The translations under genes and the position numbers were made by a program. This document shows, piece by piece, positions 15,738-25,396 of a stretch of 41,070 nucleotides of DNA. Origin of the DNA: Clostridiales bacterium. GTDB taxonomy: Bacteria > Bacillota > Clostridia > Christensenellales > Borkfalkiaceae. The stretch is from contig JAFLVP010000014.1 of assembly GCA_022508265.1 (NCBI GenBank), positions 1 through 41,070 on the forward strand, written 5' to 3'. Position 1 is the first letter of the stretch; each line of letters begins with the position of its first letter. The notes under the pieces are model-generated. The model saw only the letters and a program-made list of their open reading frames with translations, was not told the DNA's origin and searched no databases.

Positions 15738-18614
15738 ATGAAAATATTATTAAAACCCCAAAACAACGACCCTAAAAAGGACGGCTCGGACGGAAAAAAC
15801 GAGAAGGTTGAGGCAGCTGTAGAGGCTCCCGAAAAACCCAAGAGGACTACAAAAAAAGTCACTCCCGTCCCCGCAAAGGAGAAGTCCGAAGTAAATGAGG
15901 AAGTCTCCGAAGTCGAAAAGGTTGAAAAGCCCGTTAAAGTCGTTAAGGCTAAAAAGGCCGTAAAGTCCGAAGTTCCCGAGGAGGAAAAGCCTGTAAACGA
16001 GGAAGTTTCCGACGCGGAAAGTGAAGAAAAACTCGCAAAAGAGGACTTTAAGGACGGCGTTCAGATGGCGCTTTTCCCCACCGACGAGCAAAAGGATAAC
16101 CCCGAAGCCGACGAGCAGGAAGAACCATTCGACAAGGAAAAGATTAAAAAGTACTTCAAGCGTCATCCCAAAAAGGAAATAAATACCAAGGTAGAACGCT
16201 TTTCGCCCAAGCTGAATAAGGGTCTTACGCAAAAACAGGTTGAAACGAGGTTCAGACAGTTCCTCTTTAACGACACCAACAATTCCAACACCCGCTCCTA
16301 TACGAGCATAATCGTCGGTAACGTCTGCACCTTCTTCAATTTGCTGTGCCTTATCGCGTTTATCGCGCTCCTTCTTGCGAGCACGCCCGGTTTTTCAAAC
16401 TACCTCGTCATAGTTATTACGACTGTAAACATAGGAATAGGTATCTTTCAGGAAATTCGCGCAAAGCACTCCATAGACAGGCTTGCTCTGCTCGCCTCTA
16501 ATACGATAAAGGTCATACGCGACGGCGAAACTGTCGATATTGACGTCAAAGACGTGGTTTTGGACGACGTTTTGGTTCTTGAGCTCGGAAATCAGGTTCC
16601 CGCAGACTGCATACTTGCAGACGGAAGCGTTGAAGTAAACGAGAGCCTTTTGACGGGCGAATCGATTGCAATTAAGAAATCGGTCGGCGATATACTTTAC
16701 GCAGGAAGCTTTATTTCAAGCGGAAACGGCAAATTCAGAGTTGAAAAGGTGGGCAAGGAAACTTACCTTGAAAAATTAACTTCCAAAGCCAAGAAGTACC
16801 GCCGCCCCAACTCCGAGCTTATGAACTACACCAAGCTCATAATTAAGGTTGTATCCATAATTATTATTCCCCTTGCGATATTTACCTTTTTGACCACGTA
16901 CCATAACGTTGAAACAAAATTTTTAGAGGGCGTTTGGGGAAATGCTCTATTCCCCAAGAGGGAAGTTATATACGCTATACGGCGAACCTGTACGGTTATT
17001 ATAGGTATGATTCCCTCGGGTATGCTCCTTCTTACAAGCGTTGCGCTTGCACTCGGCATTTTGAGGCTTGCAAAGAGCAACACGCAGGTAAAGGATATGT
17101 ATTCCCTTGAAATGCTTGCCAGAGTTAACGTTTTGTGCCTTGATAAGACGGGAACTATCACGGACGGCAGAATGCAGGTAAACGATACGGTAATTTTGAA
17201 CACCGTGGGCAATTACTCTGTCAACGATATTATGGGCAGTATGTTAAGAGAGCTTGACGCAAACAATCAGACCTCGATTGCCCTGTTCAATCATTTCGGA
17301 TTCAGCAACGCGCTTACGGGAGTTGCAAAAATTCCCTTCTCTTCGAAGAGAAAGCTTTCCGCCGTTACGTTTGACGAAGCGGGAACCTTTGTAATGGGCG
17401 CACCCGAATTCGTTTTAAAGCCCTGCCCTGCTAAAGTTGAAAGAATTGTAAAACAGTACGCGAATATGGGACTCCGCGTTATAGTGCTTGCGCACTCCAC
17501 CTCTCCCATTGTCGGCGACAAGCTGCCCTCTGTTATGAAGCCCGTTGCCATTATTTCGATTGCAGACAACGTGCGCGACGACGCCATAGATACAATAAAA
17601 TGGTTCAAGGAAAATGACGTAAACGTAAAGGTTATTTCGGGCGACAACCCCATTACCGTATCCGAGGTTGCAAAGCGTGCGGGCGTTACCGGTGCAGAGA
17701 AATTTATATCCCTTGACGGACTCAACGATACCGAAGTTGAAAACGTTGCAAATAAATACACCGTGTTCGGCAGAGTTTCGCCCGAGCAGAAAGCCGTTTT
17801 GGTACGCGCTATCAAGGCGCAGGGCAATACCGTTGCAATGACCGGCGACGGCGTAAACGATATTCTGGCACTCAAAGAGGCGGACTGCGCTATATCGGTT
17901 GCCTCGGGCAGTGAGGCGGCAAGAAACGTCAGCCACCTCGTGCTCATGGACAACAACTTCAATTCCATGCCCAAGGTAGTTGCAGAGGGCAGGCGGGTTA
18001 TAAACAATATTCAGAACTCCTCCGCCCTCTACCTTATGAAAACGCTGTTCACGGCTATGCTTGCAACAATTTGCGTGCTTATGTCTACGCCCTATCTGTT
18101 TATGCCGCAGAATATGTTGCTTTTGGAAGTTGCAATTATTGCAGGTCCCTCATTCTTCCTCTCACTTCAGCCCAACAATGAGCGAGTGCAAGGAAAGTTT
18201 ATTTCGCACGTAATGAGCGGAGCCGTCTCGGGCGCACTGTTAATGATTATTTGTACTATGTCAATGTACGTGCTGGGTAAAATATGGCCGGGCGTATTCG
18301 GTAATAACAACTTGGCAATGTGTATGCTGGCAATGACTTTCTCGGGCTTCGTTATGGTGTACCGAATATGTCAGCCCTTAAACCTGTATCGCATAGTGCT
18401 GTGCATAGGTGTTCTTGCAATATGTATAGTCTCGCTTACCGTGCCGCTGATTACCAACCTGCTGTTGTACACCGGTTGGAGCAGCCTGAATTGGGAATAC
18501 GGTCAGTTACTCGCTATCGTCGTAGTAATAGAGGCTGCCTTCCCTTTATCTGGCGCGCTTATCGAGTTGTCGCACGTACTGATGCCATCGACAAAGAAGA
18601 AAAGACGGTCATAA
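15738..18614 (+). CDS. Cation-transporting P-type ATPase with a long charged N-terminal tail
   Basis: The protein has 958 residues. Residues 1 to about 160 are a low-complexity Lys/Glu/Pro/Val-rich cytoplasmic tail (EVSEVEKVEKPVKVVKAKK). The ATPase core follows: two membrane helices, LTGES in the actuator domain, CLDKTGTITDG with the phosphorylated Asp, and GDGVNDILALKEADCAI in the hinge, then about six C-terminal membrane helices. It groups by layout with the Exp7/CaxP-like HAD-IC ATPases of Bacillota, some of which export calcium; the ion cannot be assigned here. No CPC-type metal motif was seen, which argues against a copper or zinc pump. AAGGTGG supports ATG 15738 over GTG 15732. Confidence 0.92.
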   Translation: MKILLKPQNNDPKKDGSDGKNEKVEAAVEAPEKPKRTTKKVTPVPAKEKSEVNEEVSEVEKVEKPVKVVKAKKAVKSEVPEEEKPVNEEVSDAESEEKLAKEDFKDGVQMALFPTDEQKDNPEADEQEEPFDKEKIKKYFKRHPKKEINTKVERFSPKLNKGLTQKQVETRFRQFLFNDTNNSNTRSYTSIIVGNVCTFFNLLCLIAFIALLLASTPGFSNYLVIVITTVNIGIGIFQEIRAKHSIDRLALLASNTIKVIRDGETVDIDVKDVVLDDVLVLELGNQVPADCILADGSVEVNESLLTGESIAIKKSVGDILYAGSFISSGNGKFRVEKVGKETYLEKLTSKAKKYRRPNSELMNYTKLIIKVVSIIIIPLAIFTFLTTYHNVETKFLEGVWGNALFPKREVIYAIRRTCTVIIGMIPSGMLLLTSVALALGILRLAKSNTQVKDMYSLEMLARVNVLCLDKTGTITDGRMQVNDTVILNTVGNYSVNDIMGSMLRELDANNQTSIALFNHFGFSNALTGVAKIPFSSKRKLSAVTFDEAGTFVMGAPEFVLKPCPAKVERIVKQYANMGLRVIVLAHSTSPIVGDKLPSVMKPVAIISIADNVRDDAIDTIKWFKENDVNVKVISGDNPITVSEVAKRAGVTGAEKFISLDGLNDTEVENVANKYTVFGRVSPEQKAVLVRAIKAQGNTVAMTGDGVNDILALKEADCAISVASGSEAARNVSHLVLMDNNFNSMPKVVAEGRRVINNIQNSSALYLMKTLFTAMLATICVLMSTPYLFMPQNMLLLEVAIIAGPSFFLSLQPNNERVQGKFISHVMSGAVSGALLMIICTMSMYVLGKIWPGVFGNNNLAMCMLAMTFSGFVMVYRICQPLNLYRIVLCIGVLAICIVSLTVPLITNLLLYTGWSSLNWEYGQLLAIVVVIEAAFPLSGALIELSHVLMPSTKKKRRS

Positions 18615-18620
18615 ATTAAC

Positions 18621-18797
18621 TCACAAAAATAGCCTGCTATTCTGCGCAGGCTATTTTTCGTGATTTTGAGAAACTATGTTTCTCTGCCCGCAATCTTAAG
18701 GGGCAAACAAATACTAAATTGCGGGCATTCACTTCCAGTGAGCCGTAAGCATACGCAAATCGGGTGCGAAAGGAAAAAGCGTGGTTTTTCCTTTCGC
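18621..18797 (+). repeat. Modular multi-hairpin element, near-complete copy C
   Basis: The order is: hairpin 1 (18621-18663; AAAAATAGCCTG / CAGGCTATTTTT with loop CTATTCTGCG), hairpin 2 (GAGAAAC-TAT-GTTTCTC), hairpin 3 (TGCCCGCAAT ... ATTGCGGGCA, enclosing GGCAAACA), a short TCAC-TTCCA-GTGA hairpin, and a terminal hairpin at 18766-18797 (GCGAAAGGAAAAA / TTTTTCCTTTCGC). It starts 6 nt after the ATPase stop codon, in the same orientation. It aligns along its length with the minus-strand copy at 29938-30131. It contains no ORF. Confidence 0.85.
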
Positions 18798-18818
18798 CGT
18801 AAAGCGTTTTAAAATTTT

Positions 18819-18860
18819 TCACAAAAATAGCCTGCTATTCCGTGCAGGCTATTTTTTGAG
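18819..18860 (+). repeat. Solo 5'-hairpin module (copy D)
   Basis: This is nearly identical to hairpin 1 of copy C (AAAAATAGCCTG / CAGGCTATTTTT), but the loop is changed to CTATTCCGTG. It lies 21 bp beyond the end of copy C, giving the order 5' module, middle, 3' module, 5' module. It may be the start of a truncated tandem copy. Confidence 0.75.
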
Positions 18861-18870
18861 TTATAAACAA

Positions 18871-18898
18871 CCCGCGCCGAGCAAAAGCTCGGCGCGGG
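18871..18898 (-). terminator. Intrinsic terminator of gyrA
   Basis: A 12-bp GC stem, CCCGCGCCGAGC / GCTCGGCGCGGG, with a 4-nt loop, followed on the minus strand by TTGTTTAT. It lies 28 nt beyond the gyrA stop codon. Confidence 0.85.
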
Positions 18899-18926
18899 GT
18901 TTATTAAATACGATATTTTATTTATT

Positions 18927-21509
18927 TTACTCTTCCGAATCGGTTGAGATTTCGGTTGTTTCTACGACTTCATCGGGTGTTTCGGCTAAATCTTCGGCTG
19001 TTGCCTCCTCGGGGGCGGCGGTCTCAGCCTCGTCGTCGCGCTCGGTTACGGCTACGGTTGCCACGCACCCGTCTTTAAGGCGCATAAGGCGCACACCGCG
19101 CGTTGCTCTGCCGATTTTCGAGATTGCGTCGCAGTGCATTCTTATTATCGTTCCGCCGTCCGAGATAATCATTATATCCTCGTCCTCGCTGACCTGTTTC
19201 AAGTTTACAAGGCTACCCGTAATTTCGTTGAATGTGCCCGCCTTTATGCCCTTGCCTGCTCTGCCCGTCAAGCGGTAATCTTCGAGGCGTGAGCGCTTAC
19301 CGAAGCCGTTTGATGTCACGGTTAAGATATCCTTGCTTTCGTCCACCGTGAGCATATCTACGATTGCATCGTCTGCGCCGTCGAGCTTCATTGCCTTTAC
19401 GCCCGCAGTATCCCTGCCCATTGCGCGGACCTTGCTCTCGTCAAAGCGGATACACTTGCCCGAGCGGGAGGCTATCATAATTTCGCTTGAACCCGTAGTG
19501 AACTGAACGGAGATGAGCGAGTCGCCCTCGTTCAAGCGGATTGCGATTTTGCCGTTTCTGTTTATTCTTGCAAACTCCTCTACTTTGGTCTTTTTGATAA
19601 GTCCGTTCTTGGTGGCGAACGCGATATAGCCCTCGGTAGTGTCCTCAACGGGGATAATATTGGTAATCTTTTCCGTCTGTTCAATCTGAACAAGGTTGAC
19701 AATAGCTCTGCCTCGCGCAGTTCTTTGAGCTTCGGGAATTTCAAACGCCCTTATTCTGTACACCTTACCGTAGTCCGAGAATAAAAGGAGCGAGTCGTGC
19801 GAGGAGCAGACAAACATCTTTTCGACAAAGTCCTCCTCCTTGGGACGGTGAGCCGTAATTCCCATACCGCCTCTGTTCTGCGCTCTGTACTCGGCGACGG
19901 GCAATCTCTTTACATACCCCGAGTGGGTCATTGAAACGACAACCTGCTCTACGGGAATTAAATCTTCGTCCACGATGTCGCCCGAGAAATCTACGGCAAT
20001 TTCCGTCTTTCTCTCCGAGGGGTATTTGCGCTTGATTTCAAGCAGGTCGGTTTTAATAATTTCAAGAACTCTGCTCTCGTTTGCGAGAATATCCTTGTAA
20101 TCCTCTATAGCCCTTTCGAGGCTTGCGAGCTCCTCGTTGAGCTTATCCACTTCGAGGTGGGAAATTCTGTAGAGGCGCAGTTCTGCAACCGCCGTAGCCT
20201 GCCTTTCGTCCAAAAGGAATTTGGAAGTGAGCTGTTGAACGCAGTCGGTCTTGTCCTTTGCGTTTTTGCAAACTTCGACGACCTCGTTGATGCTCGCCTG
20301 CGCAATTACGAGTCCGCGCAGAATGTGTGCGCGCTCCTCCGTCTTGGTCAACTCGTACTTGGTGCGGCGGATAATAATGTCTTTCTGATGTTCGAGGTAA
20401 TAATATAAGCACTCTTTGAGGTTTAAAATTTTGGGCGTGCCGTCGACGAGCGCAAGCATTATTATACCGTCGGACACCTGTAAGTTGGTGTGCTTGTATA
20501 AAAGATTTAAAACGACCTGCGCGTTTGCGTCCTTTTTTACCTCGATGACGATGCGCATACCGTCTCTGTCGCTCTCTTCCCGTATGTCCGAAATGCCCTC
20601 TATCCTCTTATTTTTAACGAGGTCGGCAATGTTTTCTATAAGCTTTGCCTTGTTGACCTGATAGGGAATTTCGGTGACAATAATGCGGGTGCGGCTCTGG
20701 TTTCCGCTTTGATATTCTTCGATTTCGCAGCGGGAACGGATAATTATGCTGCCCTTACCCGTTCTGTAAGCCTTTTTTATACCGCTTCTGCCCATAATGA
20801 GCGCACCCGTGGGAAAGTCGGGGGCGGGAACGTATTCCATAAGACCGTCTATATCTATTTCGGGATTGTCTATAAGGGCTATAACACCGTCTATGCACTC
20901 TCCGAGGTTGTGAGGCGGTATGTTGGTCGCCATGCCCACCGCAATGCCGTCCGAGCCGTTTACAAGCATATTGGGGAAGCGCGAGGGAAGTACCGCGGGC
21001 TGCATACCCGTATCGTCGAAAGTGGGGTAGAAGTCAACGGTCTCCTTGTCGAGGTCCTTGAGCATTTCGGATGCAAGCTTTGAAAGCCTTGCCTCGGTAT
21101 ATCTCATTGCCGCGGCGGGGTCGCCGTCGACCGAGCCGAAATTGCCGTGTCCCTCTACGAGGGGGAAGTTTATCGAGAAATCCTGCGCAAGGCGGACGAG
21201 CGCGTCGTAAACCGAGCTGTCGCCGTGGGGATGATATTTACCCAAGCAGTCACCGACGATACGCGCGCATTTTCTGAACGCCTTGTCGGAATAGAGCCCG
21301 AGCTCGTGCATAGAGTATAAAATTCTGCGGTGAACGGGCTTTAAACCGTCGCGCACGTCGGGTATGGCGCGGGATACATTTACCGCCATTGCGTACGCTA
21401 TGAAAGATTTTTTAAGTTCCTCGTCTACCTCTCTGTCCAAAAACTTGGTCAGCGCAAGGGTGCGTTTAAATTCTTCTGTCAGTTCCGGACTCGTTTCTTT
21501 CTTTGCCAT
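18927..21509 (-). CDS. gyrA: DNA gyrase subunit A
   Basis: This 860-residue protein is the DNA-cleaving subunit. The active-site Tyr is residue 137 in [11 protein letters not shown]. The quinolone region reads [21 protein letters not shown], with Ser and Asp at the positions commonly mutated in resistance, so the residues look like the susceptible type. The GyrA box that allows DNA wrapping is present as QNRGGMG (about residues 545-551), so this is gyrase rather than ParC. The C-terminus carries an acidic tail ([14 protein letters not shown]) of the kind that tunes supercoiling. The start has AAGGAG 7 nt upstream, and gyrB ends 66 nt upstream, so the pair forms one operon. Confidence 0.97.
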   Translation of the reverse strand: MAKKETSPELTEEFKRTLALTKFLDREVDEELKKSFIAYAMAVNVSRAIPDVRDGLKPVHRRILYSMHELGLYSDKAFRKCARIVGDCLGKYHPHGDSSVYDALVRLAQDFSINFPLVEGHGNFGSVDGDPAAAMRYTEARLSKLASEMLKDLDKETVDFYPTFDDTGMQPAVLPSRFPNMLVNGSDGIAVGMATNIPPHNLGECIDGVIALIDNPEIDIDGLMEYVPAPDFPTGALIMGRSGIKKAYRTGKGSIIIRSRCEIEEYQSGNQSRTRIIVTEIPYQVNKAKLIENIADLVKNKRIEGISDIREESDRDGMRIVIEVKKDANAQVVLNLLYKHTNLQVSDGIIMLALVDGTPKILNLKECLYYYLEHQKDIIIRRTKYELTKTEERAHILRGLVIAQASINEVVEVCKNAKDKTDCVQQLTSKFLLDERQATAVAELRLYRISHLEVDKLNEELASLERAIEDYKDILANESRVLEIIKTDLLEIKRKYPSERKTEIAVDFSGDIVDEDLIPVEQVVVSMTHSGYVKRLPVAEYRAQNRGGMGITAHRPKEEDFVEKMFVCSSHDSLLLFSDYGKVYRIRAFEIPEAQRTARGRAIVNLVQIEQTEKITNIIPVEDTTEGYIAFATKNGLIKKTKVEEFARINRNGKIAIRLNEGDSLISVQFTTGSSEIMIASRSGKCIRFDESKVRAMGRDTAGVKAMKLDGADDAIVDMLTVDESKDILTVTSNGFGKRSRLEDYRLTGRAGKGIKAGTFNEITGSLVNLKQVSEDEDIMIISDGGTIIRMHCDAISKIGRATRGVRLMRLKDGCVATVAVTERDDEAETAAPEEATAEDLAETPDEVVETTEISTDSEE

Positions 21510-21575
21510 ACTTACTCCTTTTTATTGCGGTGCAATCCACCGTTTCGCAGTTATAATTTACTGAAATGGTACTTT

Positions 21576-23501
21576 TTAAATATCCAACTCGGCTACGAGC
21601 TTTGCGTTTTCTTCGATGAACTGTCTGCGAAGCTCGGGCTGTTCTCCCATAAGCAGCGAGAAAAGTCTGTCCGCCTCCACTGCGTCCTCTACGTTAATGC
21701 GAACGAGGGTGCGCCTTGCGGGGTCCATAGTCGTCTCCCAGAGCTGTTCCTTGTTCATTTCGCCGAGACCCTTGTATCTCTGAAGCTCGAACTTGCCGTC
21801 GTAGCTGTTTTTAAACTCCTCTAACGCCTTGTCGTCGTAGAGATAGGTGTCCTCTATGCCCTTGCCCGAAACCTTGTACAAGGGGGGCTGTGCCGCATAT
21901 ACGTGCCCGTTTTCAACGAGGGGACGCATATAGCGGAAGAAGAAAGTCAATAAAAGTATTCTTATGTGCGAGCCGTCCACGTCGGCATCGGTCATAATTA
22001 TTATTCTGTCGTATCTTAACTTGCTTTCGTCGAAATTTTCCTGAATTCCGCAGCCGAAAGCCGTAATCATCGCCTTGATTTCCTCGTTTTCAAGCACGCG
22101 GTTAATCCTTACCTTTTCAACGTTTAAAATCTTACCTCTCAAAGGCAGAATTGCCTGAAAACGCCTGTCTCTGCCCTGCTTTGCCGTACCGCCTGCGCTG
22201 TCGCCCTCGACTATATAAATTTCGCACAGCTCGGGTCTTTTATCGGAGCAGTCGGCAAGCTTTCCGGGGAGCTTGGTGCTCTCGAACACGCCCTTGCGGT
22301 GTGTCTCTTCGCGCGCAAGCCTTGCCGCCTCCCTCGCCCTCTGCGCCGTAATACAGCGGAGAATAAGCTCTTTTGTTTCGGCGGGATGTTCTTCAAGGTA
22401 GGTGCCGAACTTGTCGGTTACAGCCTTCTGTACGAAGCCTCTGACATAGGTAGAACAGAGCTTTGCCTTGGTCTGGCTCTCGTACTGAGCGTCGGCAATT
22501 TTGACGGATACGACCGCCGTAATGCCCTCACGGACGTCGTCGCCCGAAAGCTTTTCGTTCTCCTTTAAGATGTTGAGGCGCTTGCCCGCGTCGTTTATGA
22601 CCTTCGTTAGAGCCGCTTTAAAGCCGTCGAGGTGGGTTCCGCCGTCGGGCTGACGGATATTGTTTGAGAAGGGGAAAATCTGCTCGGAATAGCCGTCGTT
22701 GTACTGAATTGCAACTTCGAGGAATTTGTCGTCCCCCTCGTTCTCTTCAAAGTACACGGGCTTTTCAAACAGCACTTCCTTGCCCCTGTTGATATCTTCG
22801 ATAAAGTGAACTACGCCGCCCTCGTAGCAGAAGCTGTCGTGCCTCTCCTTTTCGCCGCGATAGTCCGAAAGCGTGAGCGTCAAGCCCTTGTTGAGATAGG
22901 AAAGCTCCCTTAAAAGGGTCTTTAATGTGTCGTAGTTGAACTCGGTGGTCTCGAGTATGGTTGCGTCGGGGTGGAAGGTTACGGTGGTACCCGTCTTGTC
23001 CGTGTCGCCCACTATTTTAAGGGGTTCTTCGGGAATACCGCAGTGATAAACCTGACGGTAGATGTGACCGTTCTGGCAAACCTCGGCAGTTAAAGTGTCC
23101 GAAAGCGCGTTTACGCAGGAGACGCCCACGCCGTGCAGTCCCGACGAAATTTTATAGCCGCCCGCCTTGTTGCCGCCGCCGAATTTACCGCCTGCGTTGA
23201 GGTTGGTTAAGGCAAGCTCTACGCCGCTTATTCCCGCTTCCTTATTTATGCCCGTGGGAATACCTCTGCCGTTGTCCTGAACGGAACACGAGCCGTCGGC
23301 AGTGATTATTACGTTAATCGTGTCGCAGTAGCCTGCCAAAGCCTCGTCTATTGAGTTGTCTATAACTTCCCTCACAAGGCAGTGCAGACCCTTCTCGTCC
23401 GTGGGTCCGATATACATACCGGGATGTTCGCGAACGGGCTCTAAACCCTTTAATGCGCGTAAGGAATTGGCGTCGTAATTGTTCTCTATTTTTTCAGGCA
23501 T
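21576..23501 (-). CDS. gyrB: DNA gyrase subunit B
   Basis: The 641-residue protein is the ATPase subunit of gyrase. The GHKL ATP site shows EVIDNSIDEALAG, DNGRGIP and GLHGVGVSCVNALS. The TOPRIM domain shows IVEGDSAGG and DADVDGSHI, which hold the metal-binding acidic residues. The length is normal for Gram-positive GyrB, with no insertion. The start has GAGAGG about 7 nt upstream, after a leader of about 30 nt from a strong promoter. It precedes gyrA; recF and dnaA are not next to it, unlike in Bacillus. Confidence 0.97.
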   Translation of the reverse strand: MPEKIENNYDANSLRALKGLEPVREHPGMYIGPTDEKGLHCLVREVIDNSIDEALAGYCDTINVIITADGSCSVQDNGRGIPTGINKEAGISGVELALTNLNAGGKFGGGNKAGGYKISSGLHGVGVSCVNALSDTLTAEVCQNGHIYRQVYHCGIPEEPLKIVGDTDKTGTTVTFHPDATILETTEFNYDTLKTLLRELSYLNKGLTLTLSDYRGEKERHDSFCYEGGVVHFIEDINRGKEVLFEKPVYFEENEGDDKFLEVAIQYNDGYSEQIFPFSNNIRQPDGGTHLDGFKAALTKVINDAGKRLNILKENEKLSGDDVREGITAVVSVKIADAQYESQTKAKLCSTYVRGFVQKAVTDKFGTYLEEHPAETKELILRCITAQRAREAARLAREETHRKGVFESTKLPGKLADCSDKRPELCEIYIVEGDSAGGTAKQGRDRRFQAILPLRGKILNVEKVRINRVLENEEIKAMITAFGCGIQENFDESKLRYDRIIIMTDADVDGSHIRILLLTFFFRYMRPLVENGHVYAAQPPLYKVSGKGIEDTYLYDDKALEEFKNSYDGKFELQRYKGLGEMNKEQLWETTMDPARRTLVRINVEDAVEADRLFSLLMGEQPELRRQFIEENAKLVAELDI

Positions 23502-23538
23502 TTATCTACCTCTCCGAAAAAAATTTAGCTTCGAATTT

Positions 23539-23567
23539 ATTATACCATATTATATAATCGATTGCAA
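23539..23567 (-). promoter_or_regulatory. SigA-type promoter of gyrB-gyrA
   Basis: The minus strand reads TTGCAA (23567-23562), 17 bp with a TGG extension, TATAAT (23544-23539). It is the best promoter match in the window. Confidence 0.8.
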
Positions 23568-23629
23568 ACGATAGAGCAAAAAATTTCAAAAATAAGAGTA
23601 AAAATTTGGCAAAAACACATACTTTTTTT

Positions 23630-23785
23630 ATGAAAAATTTTAAGTGCGGGCATAGCGCGGATTCGGATATTTTAAACGACTTTTACGAGTGCGGAAGCTG
23701 CGGAAATCACATCTGTAAAACGCAGGTTGAAAGATGCGGAACGGTCTGTCCAAACTGCTTTGGTAGACTTTACAGAGTCAATTAA
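23630..23785 (+). CDS. Small Cys-rich (zinc-ribbon-like) protein of 51 residues
   Basis: The reading frame gives 51 residues with seven Cys: KCGHS (C6), YECGSCGNHIC (C21, C24, C29) and RCGTVCPNC (C36, C40, C43), plus His at 8 and 27. The CxxC pairs suggest a small zinc ribbon. There is no signal peptide. It has no Shine-Dalgarno; CATACTT, close to the SigG -10 pattern, lies about 5 nt before the ATG. It stops just before the 23791-23819 terminator, which supports a real gene. The function is unknown. Confidence 0.6.
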   Translation: MKNFKCGHSADSDILNDFYECGSCGNHICKTQVERCGTVCPNCFGRLYRVN

Positions 23786-23790
23786 AAACG

Positions 23791-23819
23791 AAACCGCCGA
23801 CGGTTACCGTCGGCGGTTT
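23791..23819. terminator. Bidirectional terminator
   Basis: A 13-bp stem, AAACCGCCGACGG / CCGTCGGCGGTTT, with a TTA loop, between the convergent 51-residue protein gene and the M50 protease gene. Confidence 0.88.
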
Positions 23820-24534
23820 ACATATACTCTTGTTTTAATTGTTCAAATCTCTCTTTATACTTTTGAGCCTCTTCTTCGTTGCCCTTGGCTTTCATATACC
23901 CGTAGCGGAGCTCGGTTAAGGCGATAAAGCTTTGGTCGTCCTCGCGTATCTGCGGCAGGTCGAATAAGAGCTTTTCGTCAACCTCCTGTATGGGTTTTCC
24001 GTTTAAAACCTGCGCCTGCACCGTTAAGACGGCGATTAAAACCTTGCCCTCGTCCTTATCTTTTACGATTTCATCTACTACAAGTCCGTCTGCTTTGCCC
24101 GAGGGAAAATGCACGGGGAACGCGTTTAATAATATAAGATATATATTTGCAGGAATGAGAAAGGACAACCAAACGGGGGCGATATTAAAGCTTATCAGAG
24201 TCCCTAAAATAAGTCCGATAACCACATTGATAGCACATCCACCGTACACTGTTGCAATGACGCGTGCTTTGAGTTTGTCCTCTTTGTTTGGCATTAGCGC
24301 ACAGCTTGACGAGCCTAATAAACTGAAATGAGGTTTAGTTTTAATTCCGCACATCGCGCCGAACAGCATATGCCCGAGTTCGTGCAAAAGCGACGAAAGC
24401 GGAATTGCGGCTATCATAGCGACCCAAACGGGTATTGCCCACAGTCCCAGTTCAAACCAGCAGGTTGCGCCGTACACACCCGCAAAAAGAGCGAAAGCCA
24501 ACGCAGAAAAAATGATACAGGTTGAACTTTTCAT
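23818..24534 (-). CDS. M50-family membrane metalloprotease (site-2-protease-like)
   Basis: The 238-residue protein begins with a hydrophobic segment, then HELGH (zinc-binding HExxH) in the second helix. A later NAFPVHFPSGKADG carries the NxxPxxxxDG-type motif with the third zinc ligand. About four membrane segments precede a soluble, helical C-terminus (about residues 165-238). M50 enzymes cut membrane-embedded substrates, for example anti-sigma factors or, in SpoIVFB, pro-SigK; this one lacks the CBS domain of SpoIVFB, so its substrate is unknown. The start ATG 24534 overlaps the ppx stop as ATGA, with AGAGGG upstream. Confidence 0.85.
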   Translation of the reverse strand: MKSSTCIIFSALAFALFAGVYGATCWFELGLWAIPVWVAMIAAIPLSSLLHELGHMLFGAMCGIKTKPHFSLLGSSSCALMPNKEDKLKARVIATVYGGCAINVVIGLILGTLISFNIAPVWLSFLIPANIYLILLNAFPVHFPSGKADGLVVDEIVKDKDEGKVLIAVLTVQAQVLNGKPIQEVDEKLLFDLPQIREDDQSFIALTELRYGYMKAKGNEEEAQKYKERFEQLKQEYM

Positions 24535-25394
24535 AGCTTGCCCTCTTTGAAGATAATAAAGCCCTCTAAATTGTCGCTTTCGGATACGGTAACTACGGAT
24601 ACATTGAGCGCACGCATAATCGTTGATAAAAGCAGCGTTCCGCCGCCCATAATTTCGGATGACTGCGCACAGATTGTGGTTGACTTTATATGCTCGACGT
24701 CCTCGGTCAAAAGCCAAGTTGCAAGCTTGTCCACCTCGGCTAAACTCAAGACCGTTCCGTCTGTAATTTCAGGTGCGTACTCCGTTAGTTTGTGTTTTAC
24801 GGAGGCAAGACGGGTCGCCGTTCCGCCGATTGCGTACATTTTGAAATTGCTTGCGTCGATTTTTCCGTATTCTGCAACCTTTTCGTCAATTATACTTTGA
24901 AGAGCGGCTCTGTCCCGTTTTGCGCTGTCGAAAAGGCGCACAGCGCCTATATTTACGCTCTTTGCGTACACCGTTTTGCCGCTTTTACGCAGGGTAATTT
25001 CCGTGCTTGCGCCGCCTATGTCTATAATTCCGCCGTCGGATGAGCCGAGCGCGCCGAGTATTCCGCACTCCGCCTCTTCTTCCCCGCTCAAAACGCAGAT
25101 ATCCAAACCACACAGCTCTTTAACGCGCTTTAAAAAGTCGCACCCGTTAGTTGCCGTGCGCACCGCGGCGGTTGCAAAGGCGTAAATTTTTCCCGCACCG
25201 TCCTCTAACGCTTGCTTGTAAAAGTCGTTTACGGCAAGCGCAGTCCGCTCCAAGGCTTCGGGGGATAAAACGGGGGTTTTGTTTAGCCCTTCGCCAAGCC
25301 TTGTTGTGCAAAGACGCTTATATAAAGTTTTTCCGCCTTCAAAGGTTGCAAGGCGGACTGAATTCGAACCGATGTCGATTGCTGAAATTTTCAT
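24531..25394 (-). CDS. Ppx/GppA-family phosphatase
   Basis: The 287-residue protein starts MKISAIDIGSNSVRLA, the sugar-kinase/Hsp70-like phosphate-1 motif. It continues with FATAAVRTATNG, LSGEEEAECGI and IDIGGASTEI, all hallmarks of exopolyphosphatase/guanosine pentaphosphatase enzymes. It is the short form (about 300 residues, without the C-terminal HD domain). It probably degrades polyphosphate or pppGpp; which is not decidable. The reading frame extends to 25427, but that part overlaps divIC, so ATG 25394 just after the divIC stop is preferred; no Shine-Dalgarno is visible there, so translation may be coupled. Confidence 0.88.
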   Translation of the reverse strand: MKISAIDIGSNSVRLATFEGGKTLYKRLCTTRLGEGLNKTPVLSPEALERTALAVNDFYKQALEDGAGKIYAFATAAVRTATNGCDFLKRVKELCGLDICVLSGEEEAECGILGALGSSDGGIIDIGGASTEITLRKSGKTVYAKSVNIGAVRLFDSAKRDRAALQSIIDEKVAEYGKIDASNFKMYAIGGTATRLASVKHKLTEYAPEITDGTVLSLAEVDKLATWLLTEDVEHIKSTTICAQSSEIMGGGTLLLSTIMRALNVSVVTVSESDNLEGFIIFKEGKL

Positions 25395-25396
25395 AA

